Positions 42,168 through 52,198 of a DNA stretch of 64,000 nt are shown here, in pieces. The stretch comes from Pseudomonas sp. UBA4617 (lineage in GTDB: Bacteria > Pseudomonadota > Gammaproteobacteria > Pseudomonadales > Pseudomonadaceae). The notes under the pieces were generated by a model, which worked only from the letters and a program-made list of their open reading frames with translations, was not told the DNA's origin and searched no databases. The number at the start of each line of letters is the position of its first letter. The stretch's first letter is position 1. A program made the position numbers and the translations under genes. The stretch spans positions 223,486-287,485 of the forward strand of contig NZ_DGIR01000021.1 in assembly GCF_002386445.1 (NCBI RefSeq), in the 5' to 3' direction.

Positions 42168-42243
42168 TGGTGGGTCGTGTAGGATTCGAACCTACGACCA
42201 ATTGGTTAAAAGCCAACTGCTCTACCAACTGAGCTAACGACCC
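42168..42243 (-). tRNA. tRNA-Lys (anticodon TTT)
   Basis: Complete cloverleaf GGGTCGTTAGCTCAG, anticodon loop CTTTTAA, T-arm GGTTCGAATCC, encoded CCA. Last gene of the Asn-Pro-Lys operon. Confidence 0.97.
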
Positions 42244-42249
42244 GGAAAA

Positions 42250-42326
42250 TGGTCGGGGTGAGGGGATTCGAACTCCTGACATCCTGCTCCCAAAGCAGGC
42301 GCGCTACCGGACTGCGCTACACCCCG
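42250..42326 (-). tRNA. tRNA-Pro (anticodon TGG)
   Basis: Complete cloverleaf CGGGGTGTAGCGCAG, anticodon loop TTTGGGA, T-arm AGTTCGAATCC, encoded CCA. Confidence 0.97.
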
Positions 42327-42330
42327 AGAT

Positions 42331-42406
42331 TGGCTCCGCGACCTGGACTCGAACCAGGGACCCAATGATTAACAGTCATTTGCTCTACCGACTGAGCTAT
42401 CGCGGA
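42331..42406 (-). tRNA. tRNA-Asn (anticodon GTT)
   Basis: Complete cloverleaf TCCGCGATAGCTCAG, anticodon loop CTGTTAA, T-arm GGTTCGAGTCC, encoded CCA. First gene of the operon. Confidence 0.97.
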
Positions 42407-42500
42407 ACTGAACTTCGGTACAACCTTTACTACTTCGAAGCCGTGTTAGCTTCGGTCTCTTTGGCTATCCGCTTTCGCGTTGTCGCTGCTGAGGCCGGCT

Positions 42501-42528
42501 ATTCTACATTCTTCGTTTTGCTTGTCAA
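42501..42528 (-). promoter_or_regulatory. Sigma-70 promoter of the tRNA Asn-Pro-Lys operon
   Basis: On the minus strand TTGACA, 16 nt, TAGAAT, followed by a GC-rich AGCCGGCC discriminator typical of stringently controlled stable-RNA promoters. About 95 nt upstream of tRNA-Asn. The rest of the 324-nt gap to clpB shows nothing else besides the clpB terminator. Confidence 0.85.
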
Positions 42529-42700
42529 CCACTTTTTTTCGTTCAACTTACTGATTTGTAAGTTGTTTTGCGATCCCCGATGTTGCTGGTGATTCGCTTA
42601 GTGCCTGACAACGCGGCGTATATTAGGGGCACTCGATTTCGGATGCAAGCAAAAATTTCAAAATTTTCAGAAACTTATCACCTCACCTGCAGCGGGATGA

Positions 42701-42722
42701 AAAAAACCCCGCCGAAGCGGGG
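42701..42722 (-). terminator. Terminator of clpB
   Basis: On the minus strand CCCCGC-TTCG-GCGGGG followed by TTTTTT, 8 nt beyond the clpB stop. Confidence 0.93.
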
Positions 42723-42730
42723 CTTAGGGG

Positions 42731-45295
42731 TCAGGCGAAGACAATCTCCTCGCCTTCCACCTTGGCGGTAATCGCCGTACCGGGCATGAACTTGCCTGCC
42801 AGGATCAGCTGCGCCAGCGGGTTCTCGATCCAGCGCTGGATGGCCCGTTTCAGCGGCCGTGCGCCATACACCGGGTCGTAACCCACGGCAATCAGCTTGT
42901 CCAGGGCTTCCGGGCTCAGGCTCAGCGACAGTTCGCGCTCCTGCAGACGGCTGCGCAGGCGGCCCAGCTGGATTTCGGTAATACCGGCAATCTGTTCACG
43001 GCCCAATGGCTCGAACACCACCACTTCGTCGATACGGTTGATGAATTCCGGGCGGAAGTGCGCACCCACCGCATCCATTACCGCTGCCCGCTGTGCCTCG
43101 CGGTCTCCCACCAGTTCCTGGATCTGCGCCGAGCCCAGGTTGGACGTCATCACGATCACCGTGTTGCGGAAGTCCACGGTGCGCCCGTGGCTGTCGGTCA
43201 GGCGGCCGTCCTCAAGCACCTGCAACAGCACGTTGAACACATCCGGGTGAGCCTTTTCCACCTCGTCCAGCAGCACCACCGAATAAGGCTTGCGCCGTAC
43301 CGCCTCGGTCAGGTAACCGCCCTCTTCATAGCCCACATAGCCTGGCGGGGCACCAATCAGGCGCGCCACGGAGTGCTTCTCCATGAACTCGGACATGTCG
43401 ATGCGCACCATGGCCTCTTCGGTGTCGAACAGGAACTCGGCCAGCGCCTTGCACAGCTCGGTCTTGCCCACACCGGTCGGGCCGAGGAACAGGAACGAGC
43501 CACTGGGCCGGTTCGGATCGGACAACCCGGCACGCGAGCGGCGCACGGCGTTGGACACGGCAGTAACCGCCTCGCCCTGGCCGATCACCCGCTGGTGCAG
43601 CAGCTCTTCCATCTTCAGCAGCTTCTCACGCTCACCTTCGAGCATCTTGGCCACTGGGATACCGGTCCATTTGGACACCACTTCGGCAATTTCTTCCTCG
43701 GTCACCTTGTTGCGCAGCAACTGGTTGTCGGACTTGCCGTGCTGGTCGACCATCTGCAGGCTGCGCTCCAGGTCGGGGATCACTCCGTACTGCAGCTCGG
43801 CCATGCGGCTGAGGTCGCCTTTGCGACGGGCGGCTTCCAGTTCCTGACGAGCCTGCTCGATCTTTTGCTGGATCTGCGCCGAACCCTGCACTTCGGCTTT
43901 CTCCGACGCCCAGATTTCCTCCAGGTCGGCGTATTCACGCTCCAGCCGGGTAATTTCCTCGGTCAGTTTCTCCAGGCGTTTCTTCGCAGCTTCGTCTTCC
44001 TCCTTCTTCAGCGCCTGCGATTCCACCTTGAGCTGGATCAGGCGACGGTCGAGCCGGTCGAGCACTTCCGGCTTGGAGTCGATCTCCATGCGGATGCGGC
44101 TGGCCGCTTCGTCGATCAGGTCGATGGCCTTGTCCGGCAACTGGCGGTCGGTGATGTAGCGGTGGCTGAGCTTGGCCGCGGCGATGATGGCGCCGTCAGT
44201 GATAGCGACCTTGTGGTGCACTTCATAGCGCTCCTTCAGGCCACGCAGGATGGCGATGGTATCTTCCTCGCTCGGCTCCTCGACCAGTACCTTCTGGAAA
44301 CGCCGCTCCAGAGCCGCGTCCTTCTCGATGAACTGGCGGTACTCGTTGAGTGTGGTCGCGCCGACACAGTGCAGCTCGCCTCGGGCCAGGGCCGGCTTGA
44401 GCATGTTGCCGGCGTCCATGGCGCCCTCGCCCTTGCCAGCGCCGACCATGGTGTGCAGTTCGTCGATGAACAGGATGATCTGGCCTTCCTGCTTGGACAG
44501 TTCATTGAGCAGGCCTTTGAGCCGCTCTTCGAACTCGCCGCGGTACTTGGCGCCAGCGATCAGCGCGCCCATGTCCAGCGCCAGCAAGCGCTTGCCCTTG
44601 AGGCCGTCCGGTACTTCACCGTTGATGATGCGCTGCGCCAGGCCTTCGGCGATGGCGGTCTTGCCGACCCCAGGTTCGCCGATCAGCACCGGGTTGTTCT
44701 TGGTCCGGCGTTGCAATACCTGCACGGTACGGCGGATTTCGTCGTCACGGCCGATCACCGGGTCCAGCTTGCCTTCCTCGGCCCGCTTGGTCAGGTCGAC
44801 GGTGTACTTGTCCAGCGCCTGGCGCGATTCCTCGGCGTTGGCGTCGTTGACTGCCGCACCGCCGCGCAGGTTGTTGATGGCGTTTTCCAGGGCCTTCTTG
44901 CTGACGCCCTGGCCGAGCAGCAACTTGCCGAGCTTGCTGTTCTCGTCCATGGCGGCCAGCAACACCAGTTCGCTGGAAATGAACTGGTCACCTTTCTGCT
45001 GGGCCAGACGGTCGGCCTGGTTGAGCAGGCGCGCCAGGTCCTGCGACATGTTCACGTCGCCGGTCGGGTTCTGGATTTTCGGCAGATGGTCGAGTTCCTT
45101 CACCAGCGCCTGGCGCAGGCTGTTGATATCGAAGCCTACCTGCATCAGCAGCGGCTTGATCGAACCACCCTGCTGCTCGAGCAGCGCCTGCAGCAGGTGC
45201 ACGGGCTCGATGGCTGGGTGGTCCATGCCAACGGCCAGGGACTGGGCATCGGATATGGCAAGCTGCAGCTTGCTGGTCAAACGGTCTATTCGCAT
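42731..45295 (-). CDS. clpB: ATP-dependent disaggregase ClpB
   Basis: An 854-aa Hsp100 chaperone that, with DnaK, extracts proteins from aggregates. Clp N-domain (1 to about 145), AAA+ 1 with Walker [10 protein letters not shown], the long coiled-coil middle domain (about 400-525, Glu/Lys/Arg-rich), AAA+ 2 with [10 protein letters not shown], and the C-terminal domain. Lacks the ClpP-binding tripeptide of ClpA/ClpX, as expected. The start [11 protein letters not shown] has AAGGAAGG upstream. It has a heat-shock-like promoter at 45376-45403 and its own terminator. Confidence 0.98.
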   Translation of the reverse strand: MRIDRLTSKLQLAISDAQSLAVGMDHPAIEPVHLLQALLEQQGGSIKPLLMQVGFDINSLRQALVKELDHLPKIQNPTGDVNMSQDLARLLNQADRLAQQKGDQFISSELVLLAAMDENSKLGKLLLGQGVSKKALENAINNLRGGAAVNDANAEESRQALDKYTVDLTKRAEEGKLDPVIGRDDEIRRTVQVLQRRTKNNPVLIGEPGVGKTAIAEGLAQRIINGEVPDGLKGKRLLALDMGALIAGAKYRGEFEERLKGLLNELSKQEGQIILFIDELHTMVGAGKGEGAMDAGNMLKPALARGELHCVGATTLNEYRQFIEKDAALERRFQKVLVEEPSEEDTIAILRGLKERYEVHHKVAITDGAIIAAAKLSHRYITDRQLPDKAIDLIDEAASRIRMEIDSKPEVLDRLDRRLIQLKVESQALKKEEDEAAKKRLEKLTEEITRLEREYADLEEIWASEKAEVQGSAQIQQKIEQARQELEAARRKGDLSRMAELQYGVIPDLERSLQMVDQHGKSDNQLLRNKVTEEEIAEVVSKWTGIPVAKMLEGEREKLLKMEELLHQRVIGQGEAVTAVSNAVRRSRAGLSDPNRPSGSFLFLGPTGVGKTELCKALAEFLFDTEEAMVRIDMSEFMEKHSVARLIGAPPGYVGYEEGGYLTEAVRRKPYSVVLLDEVEKAHPDVFNVLLQVLEDGRLTDSHGRTVDFRNTVIVMTSNLGSAQIQELVGDREAQRAAVMDAVGAHFRPEFINRIDEVVVFEPLGREQIAGITEIQLGRLRSRLQERELSLSLSPEALDKLIAVGYDPVYGARPLKRAIQRWIENPLAQLILAGKFMPGTAITAKVEGEEIVFA

Positions 45296-45375
45296 GGGAT
45301 ACCTTCCTTTTAAAGGGCAGGTCGGAGCGATGGACAGCGCCTGTTGATGAAGAAACCTGCCTGAGATGACCTTAT

Positions 45376-45403
45376 AGATAAGGCTGATTGTGGAAGATTC
45401 AAG
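45376..45403 (-). promoter_or_regulatory. Sigma-32 (heat-shock) promoter of clpB
   Basis: On the minus strand CTTGAAT, 13 nt, CCTTATCT, close to the sigma-32 consensus CTTGAAA-N13-15-CCCCATNT. About 80 nt upstream of clpB. Confidence 0.7.
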
Positions 45404-45484
45404 CGTAGCGGGGTTGACCGAAGTCAACCTGTTGGATTAGCGATGGGGCAGTTCGCAGGCGTGCCCGCGAAGAGGTGCTACAGG

Positions 45485-46225
45485 CTAGCGCGGCGCCAGC
45501 CACACAAGGGACGCAAAGCGCCCACCGTGCGGGGTGCGCCGATAGGAGAAGAACCGCTCGTCGCTGACCGTGCACCAGCCACCGCCATAAACGGCAGTCA
45601 CCCCACACGCCGCCAGGCGAATGCGTGCCAGTTCATAGATGTCGGCCACCAGCTTGCCTGGCCGCTCGCCATCGACAAAGGCCCGCGCCGCTTCGGGGTG
45701 CACCGCCGTAAAGGCATCGCGCACTTCCAGGCCAACTTCGAAAGCCTGCGGCCCGATCGCCGGGCCCAGCCATACCAGCACCTCTTCAGGCGGCAAAGCC
45801 AGGCGGCCGAGCGTGGCTTCCAGTACACCCCCAGCCAGCCCGCGCCAGCCGGCATGCGCCGCGGCCACGCGGGTACCGGCACGGTCGCAGAACAGCGCCG
45901 GAAGGCAATCGGCAGTCATCACCGCGCAGGCAATGCCTGGCTGGTCGGTCCAGCTGGCGTCGGCCTCGGCGACCACGCCCGGGTCGGCATCGGCCACCAC
46001 CAGGCCGTGCACCTGCTTGAGCCAGGCCGGCTGGATGGCGAGCTCATCGCTCAGACGGCGACGGTTCTCGGCCACCGCCGCCGGGTCGTCCCCAACGTGG
46101 TCGCCAAGGTTGAAGGTTTCGTAGGGCGGCACGCTGACGCCGCCCTGGCGTGTGGTGACGCAGGCGCGCACCGAGGCCGGGGCCGGCCAGTCGGGATACA
46201 GCAGCGTCTGCGTCAGGCCACTCAT
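45485..46225 (-). CDS. pgeF: Peptidoglycan editing factor PgeF (YfiH, multicopper polyphenol oxidoreductase fold)
   Basis: A 246-aa protein of the YfiH/DUF152 family. E. coli PgeF removes wrongly incorporated L-Ser from peptidoglycan precursors; others report laccase or purine nucleosidase activity. Family motifs are VTTRQGGVSVPPYETFNLGDHVGD, the metal-site VHGLVV, VMTADCLPAL and AAAHAGWRGLAGG. The ATG overlaps the rluD stop by 4 nt; rluD-pgeF is a widely conserved pair. Confidence 0.93.
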   Translation of the reverse strand: MSGLTQTLLYPDWPAPASVRACVTTRQGGVSVPPYETFNLGDHVGDDPAAVAENRRRLSDELAIQPAWLKQVHGLVVADADPGVVAEADASWTDQPGIACAVMTADCLPALFCDRAGTRVAAAHAGWRGLAGGVLEATLGRLALPPEEVLVWLGPAIGPQAFEVGLEVRDAFTAVHPEAARAFVDGERPGKLVADIYELARIRLAACGVTAVYGGGWCTVSDERFFSYRRTPHGGRFASLVWLAPR

Positions 46226-47184
46226 CCGATAAAGCTCTCGCGGTCCTGGTTCAGCAGCGACAGCAACCAGACGAAGTCATCCGGCAGTGGCGATTCCCAC
46301 TTCATGACTTCACCGGTAATCGGGTGGGCCAACGCGAGGAAGCGCGCATGCAGCGCCTGACGCGGGAAGGTTTTCACCGCCTCGACCATGGTCGGGCTGG
46401 CAGCTGGTGGAATCCGGAAGCGGCCACCGTAGGTCTGGTCGCCGACCAGCGGGAACCCTACATGCGCCATGTGCACGCGGATCTGGTGGGTACGACCGGT
46501 CTCCAGCTTGACCCGCACGTGGGTGTGCGAGCGGAAGCGCTTGAGCACACGGTAGTGGCTGACCGCCGGCTTGCCGCCGTCGGTGACCGCCATGCGCTGG
46601 CGCATGCCGCCATGGCGACCGATCGGGGCATCGATCTTGCCGCCTGCGGTCACCACGCCAATCACGATGCACTCGTAGATGCGGCTGACCTTGCGCGCCT
46701 GCATCTGCTCGACCAGCCTGGTCTGCGCCTGCAAGGTCTTGGCCACCACCATCAGACCGGTGGTGTCCTTGTCCAGGCGGTGCACGATACCGGCGCGCGG
46801 TACGTTGACGATGTCCGGCACATGGTGCAGCAACGCATTGAGCAGGGTGCCACTGGCATGCCCGGCGGCCGGGTGCACAACCAGCCCGGCAGGCTTGTTG
46901 ATCACCATGATGTGGTCGTCCTCGTAGACGATATCCAGTTCGATATCTTCTGCGACCCACTCACCCTGGGCCTCTTGCTCGGCCTCCAGGATAAGCTGCG
47001 AGCCACCATGGACGAGGTCTCGAGGGCGCACTACCGCGCCATCGACCGTCAGGCGGCCCTCTTTGATCCACGAAGTTAGCCGCGAACGCGAGTACTCGGC
47101 GAACAATTGGGCGGCGACCTGGTCGAGGCGTTGACCGCCCAGTTCGGACGGCACCTCTGCGCTAAGTTGAATGATCTCGGACAT
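46222..47184 (-). CDS. rluD: 23S rRNA pseudouridine synthase RluD
   Basis: A 320-aa enzyme forming pseudouridines 1911/1915/1917 in helix 69 of 23S rRNA. An N-terminal S4 domain ([20 protein letters not shown]) is followed by the RluA-type catalytic domain with the active Asp in [13 protein letters not shown]. The start [12 protein letters not shown] was chosen by family match; the long upstream open frame overlaps the divergent bamD promoter region. Operon with pgeF; divergent from bamD, an arrangement common in gammaproteobacteria. Confidence 0.96.
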   Translation of the reverse strand: MSEIIQLSAEVPSELGGQRLDQVAAQLFAEYSRSRLTSWIKEGRLTVDGAVVRPRDLVHGGSQLILEAEQEAQGEWVAEDIELDIVYEDDHIMVINKPAGLVVHPAAGHASGTLLNALLHHVPDIVNVPRAGIVHRLDKDTTGLMVVAKTLQAQTRLVEQMQARKVSRIYECIVIGVVTAGGKIDAPIGRHGGMRQRMAVTDGGKPAVSHYRVLKRFRSHTHVRVKLETGRTHQIRVHMAHVGFPLVGDQTYGGRFRIPPAASPTMVEAVKTFPRQALHARFLALAHPITGEVMKWESPLPDDFVWLLSLLNQDRESFIG

Positions 47185-47331
47185 GCTCGATTCGGCGGGC
47201 GCACAGCCTTTGGTTTCGGCTGCGAGCTTGTGGTTAAATACGGCTTCTTTTGTCCCGGGGTTGGCCGGGGCGCTCATCATAACAGGACGGCACCGCCCAA
47301 GACAGCGGCCGTCAAAGGGACGCAAGCCGCC

Positions 47332-48351
47332 ATGCAAGTGAAACACCTGCTGCTGATCGCCATCCTCGGGCTCACCGCGGCCTGTTCCTCCAATAAGGAA
47401 GTCATTGACGAGAACCTCAGCGAAGCCGAGCTGTACCAGCAGGCGCAGGCTGACCTGGACAACTCCAGCTACACCAGCGCCGTGAACAAGCTCAAGGCCC
47501 TGGAGTCGCGTTATCCGTTCGGCCGCTATGCCGACCAGGCGCAGCTCGAGCTGATCTACGCCAACTACAAGAACTCGGAGCCCGAAGCTGCAAAGTCGGC
47601 CGCCGAGCGCTTCATCCGGCTGCACCCGCAGCACCCGAACGTCGACTACGCCTACTACCTCAAGGGCCTGACCTCGTTCGACCAGGACCGCGGCCTGCTG
47701 GCGCGCTTCCTGCCGCTGGACATGACCAAGCGTGACCCGGGTGCCGCCCGCGACTCGTACAACGAGTTCGCCCAGCTGACCAGCCGTTTCCCCAACAGCC
47801 GCTACGCGCCTGATGCCAAGCAGCGCATGATCTACCTGCGCAACCTGCTGGCCGCATACGAAATCCATGTGGCCGACTACTACCTGAGCCGCCAGGCCTA
47901 TGTGGCCGCGGCCAACCGTGGCCGCTACGTGGTGGAAAACTTCCAGGAAACCCCGTCGGTCGGTGATGGCCTGGCGGTAATGGTCGAGTCATACCAGAAG
48001 ATGCACCTGGACGAATTGGCGGCCACCAGCCTGGAAACCCTCAAGCTCAACTACCCGGACCACCCGAGCCTGGTCGATGGCCAGTTCCAGCCCAAACAGA
48101 CCGAGTCTGACGGCCGTGGCTGGCTGTCCAAGGCCACCCTGGGCCTGATCGAAACCGACACCCCGCTGCCGCCGGGCGAAACCCGCGCCAACCAGGATGT
48201 GGTCAAACAGTTCCAGGACGCGCGTGACGAAATGCCGCAAGAACTGCTGCCGAAAGACGAGAACGGTGACCCGATCGTGCCGGAAGGGCCGAAGGAAGCC
48301 GAGCAGGACCGCTCCTGGTTCAGCTACATGACCTTTGGTCTGTTCGACTGA
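47332..48351 (+). CDS. bamD: Outer-membrane assembly lipoprotein BamD (ComL)
   Basis: A 339-aa lipoprotein of the BAM complex, which inserts beta-barrel proteins into the outer membrane. The signal peptide ends in a lipobox (LTAAC, Cys18), followed by TPR repeats ([40 protein letters not shown]). The C-terminal extension of about 80 residues beyond the five TPRs is acidic and Pro-rich, as in other pseudomonads. Monocistronic, with a terminator 17 nt downstream. Confidence 0.96.
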   Translation: MQVKHLLLIAILGLTAACSSNKEVIDENLSEAELYQQAQADLDNSSYTSAVNKLKALESRYPFGRYADQAQLELIYANYKNSEPEAAKSAAERFIRLHPQHPNVDYAYYLKGLTSFDQDRGLLARFLPLDMTKRDPGAARDSYNEFAQLTSRFPNSRYAPDAKQRMIYLRNLLAAYEIHVADYYLSRQAYVAAANRGRYVVENFQETPSVGDGLAVMVESYQKMHLDELAATSLETLKLNYPDHPSLVDGQFQPKQTESDGRGWLSKATLGLIETDTPLPPGETRANQDVVKQFQDARDEMPQELLPKDENGDPIVPEGPKEAEQDRSWFSYMTFGLFD

Positions 48352-48367
48352 CCTGCTGCGGTAGGTG

Positions 48368-48395
48368 AAAGGGAGGCCCTGGGTCTCCCTTTTTT
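48368..48395 (+). terminator. Terminator of bamD
   Basis: AAAGGGAG stem, loop, CTCCCTTTTTT. Confidence 0.9.
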
Positions 48396-48445
48396 ATTGG
48401 CCGCGCCCTAGACTGTCGGCTTCTTCAACCGACAAGCTGGACACC

Positions 48446-48676
48446 ATGGTTCGCTTACTTTTCTGGATCGCCCTGATCGCCGCCGCGTTCTGGCTGTGGC
48501 GCAAATTCAAAGTCAGCCAACAGTCGCGCCCCGACGCCAGGCTGGATGCGCCGCTGAAGATGGTGCGCTGTGCCCATTGTGGCGTGCACCTGCCCAATGA
48601 CCGGGCGCTGCAGCAGGGCAACGAGTGGTATTGCAGCCAGGCGCACCTGCAGCAAGGGCCGGGGCAATCCCGCTAG
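48446..48676 (+). CDS. PP0621 family zinc-ribbon-like membrane protein
   Basis: A 76-aa protein with one N-terminal membrane helix (LLFWIALIAAAFWLWRKF), then a compact Cys/His motif, VRCAHCGVHLPNDRAL with a later WYCSQAH, suggesting a zinc knuckle on the cytoplasmic side. Matches the small family known as PP0621. Function unknown. The preceding region is the bamD terminator. Confidence 0.88.
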   Translation: MVRLLFWIALIAAAFWLWRKFKVSQQSRPDARLDAPLKMVRCAHCGVHLPNDRALQQGNEWYCSQAHLQQGPGQSR

Positions 48677-48708
48677 GCCCCCGGGGCTGCCGTGCAGCCC
48701 CGATGATT

Positions 48709-49806
48709 TCAGCCCAACCGCCCAGCCGGTGCATACGGCGCCGGGTCGATGACCGGCTCGGCCCCGGTCAGCAAATCGGTAAACAGCTGGCATGAGGCAG
48801 GCGCCAGCACCAACCCGTTACGGTAGTGCCCGCAGTTCAGCCACAACCCTTGGTGCCCCGGCACCGGCCCGATGTAGGGAATGCCTTGCGGCGAGCCCGG
48901 CCGCAGCCCGGCCCAATGCGCCACCACCTCAGCCCCTTCAAGCCCTGGCAGCAACTCCACTGCCGATGCCTTCAGGCTCTCCAACGCATCAACCGTGGGC
49001 GTCTTGTCAAACCCGGCATGCTCCAGCGTACTGCCCACCAGAATGTGGCCGTCGCGCCGCGGGATCGCATACCGACCTTTGGCCAGTACCATGCTTGGCA
49101 GGAAATCTTCGGCACACTTGAACAGGATCATCTGCCCTTTCACCGGCTCCACCGGCAGCGCCAGGCCAAGCGTACGCAGCAGCTCGCCACTCCAGGCACC
49201 GGCGCTGAGCACCACCTCATCCGCCGCCAGCACGCCGTCGCCCGTCCGCACACCGGTCACCCGGCCGTCGCGCTCGACGAAGCCGGTGATCTTGCAATGT
49301 TCACGCAAGGTCACGTTGGGCAGCGCCAGCAAGGCCGCCTTGAGGGATTTCACCAGGCGTGGATTGCGCACGTTGGCCACGCCGGCCATGTAGATGGCCC
49401 GGCGGAAGCCCGGGCCCAGGCCCGGTACCGCGTCATAGGCCGCGGAAATGTCCACCGCACTCAGCGGCCGCTGTTCGCGCACGGCCCAGGCCAGCGCTTC
49501 GGCTTCGTCGTCCAGGTCGAGCCAGTACAGCCCCGTGGTGTGTACTTCCGGGTCGACGCCAGTGCTGGCAAACAGATGCTCGCCCAGCTGTGGATAAAAG
49601 TCCTGCGACCAGTGCGCCAGCGCCGTCACTGCCGGGCTGTAGCGCCACGGGTACAGCGGCGAAACGATGCCGCCGCCGGCCCAGGACGACTCGCGGCCGA
49701 CCTCGCCCTGGTCACACACCACCACCTGCCCGACTTTCGCGGCCAGGTTGAATGCCGTCAGCAGGCCGATCACCCCGCCGCCGACCACCACTACTTGCTT
49801 GCTCAT
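48709..49806 (-). CDS. thiO: Glycine oxidase ThiO
   Basis: A 365-aa FAD enzyme of the DAO family that oxidises glycine to the iminoacetate used in thiazole synthesis for thiamine. The FAD-binding motif VVVVGGGVIGLLTAFN is at the very N-terminus, with ESSWAGGGIVSPLYPWRY as in ThiO and the C-terminal GLRPGSPQGIPYIGPVPG and GHYRNGLVLAP. The start MSKQVVVVGGG was preferred over an open frame 17 codons longer. No other thi gene is adjacent. Confidence 0.93.
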   Translation of the reverse strand: MSKQVVVVGGGVIGLLTAFNLAAKVGQVVVCDQGEVGRESSWAGGGIVSPLYPWRYSPAVTALAHWSQDFYPQLGEHLFASTGVDPEVHTTGLYWLDLDDEAEALAWAVREQRPLSAVDISAAYDAVPGLGPGFRRAIYMAGVANVRNPRLVKSLKAALLALPNVTLREHCKITGFVERDGRVTGVRTGDGVLAADEVVLSAGAWSGELLRTLGLALPVEPVKGQMILFKCAEDFLPSMVLAKGRYAIPRRDGHILVGSTLEHAGFDKTPTVDALESLKASAVELLPGLEGAEVVAHWAGLRPGSPQGIPYIGPVPGHQGLWLNCGHYRNGLVLAPASCQLFTDLLTGAEPVIDPAPYAPAGRLG

Positions 49807-49860
49807 CTGTCGATCCAACACCTGAAGTAATTCCGCGATGCACCCGGCACCATTCAACCT

Positions 49861-50250
49861 TCAGCTTCCCCAGCAGTGTGCACTGTCGCCAACGGCGCCC
49901 GGATTGCTCCTTACGCCAGCCTGGTCGAGCTGGAAGTCACCACAGCGGTCCTGCGCCATCAGTCCGCCCGGCAGCCGCCGGGCGCGCAAGGTGAAAATGT
50001 CCTTGTCGCGCTGGGCCTGCAGGTCGTAGTAGCGGTTACCAACTGGCAAGCCTGGCTCGCCTTCGGCGTACTGGCCGGTGAGCACGCGGTGGCGCTCCAG
50101 GCGCAGGGCGGCATCTTGCAGCAGGCCGACCGCCTCGCTGCGTGCAGCGCGCCGGAGCTGGTCGTGGTAACTGGGGTAGGCAATGGCTGCCAGAATGCCG
50201 ATGACCGCCAGCACAATCAACAATTCAATCAGGCTAAAGCCTTGCTGCAT
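49861..50250 (-). CDS. pilE: Minor pilin PilE
   Basis: A 129-aa type IV prepilin. Leader MQQG then [20 protein letters not shown] with Phe1 and Glu5. The short globular part has two Cys (DRCGDFQL and AHCWGS) that can form the D-loop. It starts one base after the pilX stop and is the last gene of the pilV-pilW-pilX-pilE operon. Minor pilins prime assembly of the pilus; PilD (36.7 kb) is the expected peptidase. Confidence 0.88.
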   Translation of the reverse strand: MQQGFSLIELLIVLAVIGILAAIAYPSYHDQLRRAARSEAVGLLQDAALRLERHRVLTGQYAEGEPGLPVGNRYYDLQAQRDKDIFTLRARRLPGGLMAQDRCGDFQLDQAGVRSNPGAVGDSAHCWGS

Positions 50251-50251
50251 G

Positions 50252-50716
50252 TCAGTCTCCTCGCAATCTTTGCCGCCAGGTAACACGGCGGGTTGTGCCG
50301 TTAACCACGGCATAGACCGCTTCCAGCACATATCGCGGCTCGGCGTGCAGGCTGACCGCAGTGACCCTGAACAGGGTGACCTGCTGCCCTTCTGGCACAT
50401 GCACGGCACGGCCGCTGGTACCCAGGTTCTGTACCTGGAAAAAACCGTCCCGGGCGCGCTGCCAGGGCCCGACCAGGTCGTGCGGTCGGCCAGGCGGTAG
50501 GCACGCAGAACAAAGCTCCGGGGGAGCCCGCCGCAGCTCCCCCTCCCCTGCCAGCAAGGTTGCCTCAGCCTGCTCCAGCGCCAGCAGGCCATCGCGCAGG
50601 TAGCCGGTCAGCCGTGTCTCCACCAACGCTTCACGCAGCGCTGATGCCGCAAGCAGGCCGAGCAACAGACTGAGCACCAGGGCCAACAGCAGAACCACGC
50701 CACGCTGGCGGCTCAT
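50252..50716 (-). CDS. pilX: PilX-like minor pilin
   Basis: A 154-aa protein with an N-terminal basic leader and the hydrophobic stretch [19 protein letters not shown], followed by an ALRE…[10 protein letters not shown] segment, as in PilX. It lacks Glu5, normal for PilX. Two close cysteines (CSAC) lie mid-protein. Its ATG overlaps the pilW stop (ATGA). No pilY1 gene is found next to it. Confidence 0.8.
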   Translation of the reverse strand: MSRQRGVVLLLALVLSLLLGLLAASALREALVETRLTGYLRDGLLALEQAEATLLAGEGELRRAPPELCSACLPPGRPHDLVGPWQRARDGFFQVQNLGTSGRAVHVPEGQQVTLFRVTAVSLHAEPRYVLEAVYAVVNGTTRRVTWRQRLRGD

Positions 50717-51363
50717 GGCGACGCTACCGGGTTGCGAATTGCCACGCTCAACGCGTACTGCTGGCGGATGCCCGAGGACGGCTCGTGCAACGTCAGAGCG
50801 ATATCGACCCGCTCCCCCCCCGACGTTTGTATGCGTTCGATACGCATGTCCTGCACATTCTCCACGAGCGGCTGCAGGCTGCCTGCTGCCCGCTTGAACT
50901 TCAGGGTGTTGCCCTGCAGCTGGTAGACGTATCTGCTGATGGGGTAGGCCAGCGGGTAGAACTTGCCCTCGTCGCGTTCTTTTTCCACCACCACTTCCTT
51001 GGCGCAATCAGTCTGCACGAACCATTCCGGCGCCCCGGGGTGGCCGCGCATCTCTGCCACCACCAGGCGAAGTGTGGCCCCCTCGATTTCCAGGGGACGA
51101 GCAAAAGCCTGTCGTGCTGCCGGACTCCTGATATCGCCGGGCTGCAAGCGCAGGCAACCGAACATCCCTGCCATGCGTATGTCCTGAGCCATGCGCAGCA
51201 GCGCCAGACGGGCCTCACTGTGCATGCGCACCGCGGTACTTTGCAGGCGCCAGCTCTGGTGGGCAGAGACGAACAGCTGGCCGACCGCTGCCATCAGCAT
51301 CAGGCCGAGGGCCAGCGCCAACGTCATCTCCAGCAGGCCGAACCCGTCCTGGCGACGCTTCAC
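50713..51363 (-). CDS. pilW: PilW-like minor pilin
   Basis: A 216-aa prepilin-type protein: MKRRQDG then FGLLEMTLALALGLMLMAAV with Glu5. The body contains RLALLRMAQDIRMAGMFGC, the PilW signature. GTG start overlapping the pilV stop (GTGA), and pilX overlaps its end; translational coupling is likely. Confidence 0.87.
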   Translation of the reverse strand: MKRRQDGFGLLEMTLALALGLMLMAAVGQLFVSAHQSWRLQSTAVRMHSEARLALLRMAQDIRMAGMFGCLRLQPGDIRSPAARQAFARPLEIEGATLRLVVAEMRGHPGAPEWFVQTDCAKEVVVEKERDEGKFYPLAYPISRYVYQLQGNTLKFKRAAGSLQPLVENVQDMRIERIQTSGGERVDIALTLHEPSSGIRQQYALSVAIRNPVASP

Positions 51364-51542
51364 TGTCGCCCCCGTTCATGTTCGCTATGCGCGGCCATGG
51401 CCGCCTGGCCATCGCGGCGCGCGCCTTCCACGGCCTGCAATGCCTGCAGTTGCAGGCCTGCCGCAGCAAACAGGCCGACCGCCACTACCACCACCGCCAG
51501 GAGCACTTCCAGCAGTGTCATGCCTCGTTGAACTACCTGCAT
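51360..51542 (-). CDS. pilV: PilV-like minor pilin, very short
   Basis: Only 60 aa: MQVVQRG then MTLLEVLLAVVVVAVGLFAA with Glu5, then a brief helix and a stop that overlaps the pilW start. Usual PilV proteins are over 120 aa, so the globular head is missing. Either a natural headless form or a truncated gene; the intact coupling to pilW argues that the short frame is still translated. Confidence 0.75.
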   Translation of the reverse strand: MQVVQRGMTLLEVLLAVVVVAVGLFAAAGLQLQALQAVEGARRDGQAAMAAHSEHERGRQ

Positions 51543-51651
51543 CCCTGCACCTCCTGAGACTTTTCCCGCAATTGCCTTGAACTCGGGCGACTGGTGCTCC
51601 TGTCCAACGACCGAGAAGCTATAGCCAAGCACTTCCATGGAGGAATGCACG

Positions 51652-52149
51652 GTGAAGCAACGAGGCGTAACACTGATTCAAATGTTGTCAGCGTTGGCAG
51701 TGGCGGTATTGCTGACCCAGCTCGGCATGCCGGCCTATGCCCGGTTGAGCGACGACTTGCACAGGGCGGCTGCCGCCCGCGACCTGGCGCAGGCCCTGCG
51801 CAGTGCGCGCAGCCATGCCATGTTGCAAAGCCAGCCAGTGCTGGTGCAGCCGCTGGACGGTAAGTGGGGGAACGGATGGCGGGTGCTGCTGGAACATAAC
51901 CAGCAAGTGTTGCGTGAACAGCGTCTTTCACGGCCGCTGGAGATTGCAGGCAATAGTGGCGGGCAGGTGAAATTCAGCGCGCTGGGTGTTCCGCTGGGCC
52001 CGGGCAACCAGTTGCTGGCTGCCACGCTGCGTGTTTGCGAACGGGCGTCAGGCGAGAGCCGCTATAAGGTGGTGCTGGCATCGACCGGCAGAGTCAGGCT
52101 GGATACAGAGGCCGCCCCACACACCCAGTGCCCGGCCGCCCGGCCCTGA
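51652..52149 (+). CDS. fimT: FimT/GspH-like pseudopilin
   Basis: A 165-aa GspH/FimT-type protein, divergent from the minor pilin operon. The N-terminus after KQRG is VTLIQMLSALAVAVLLTQLG: position 5 is Gln, not Glu. The ARDLAQALRSARSHAMLQSQ segment is the FimT signature. GTG start, with GGAGG 8 nt upstream. Loss of Glu5 usually lowers pilin incorporation, as in tip subunits. C-terminal cysteines could form a disulfide. Confidence 0.85.
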   Translation: MKQRGVTLIQMLSALAVAVLLTQLGMPAYARLSDDLHRAAAARDLAQALRSARSHAMLQSQPVLVQPLDGKWGNGWRVLLEHNQQVLREQRLSRPLEIAGNSGGQVKFSALGVPLGPGNQLLAATLRVCERASGESRYKVVLASTGRVRLDTEAAPHTQCPAARP

Positions 52150-52198
52150 ACCGGGCTCATCGCCGGCAAGCCAGCAATGAGCCCGGGACTGGGTCACG

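Noticed and set aside
43058..45313. 751-codon open frame on the plus strand.
   Set aside because: Antisense shadow of clpB.
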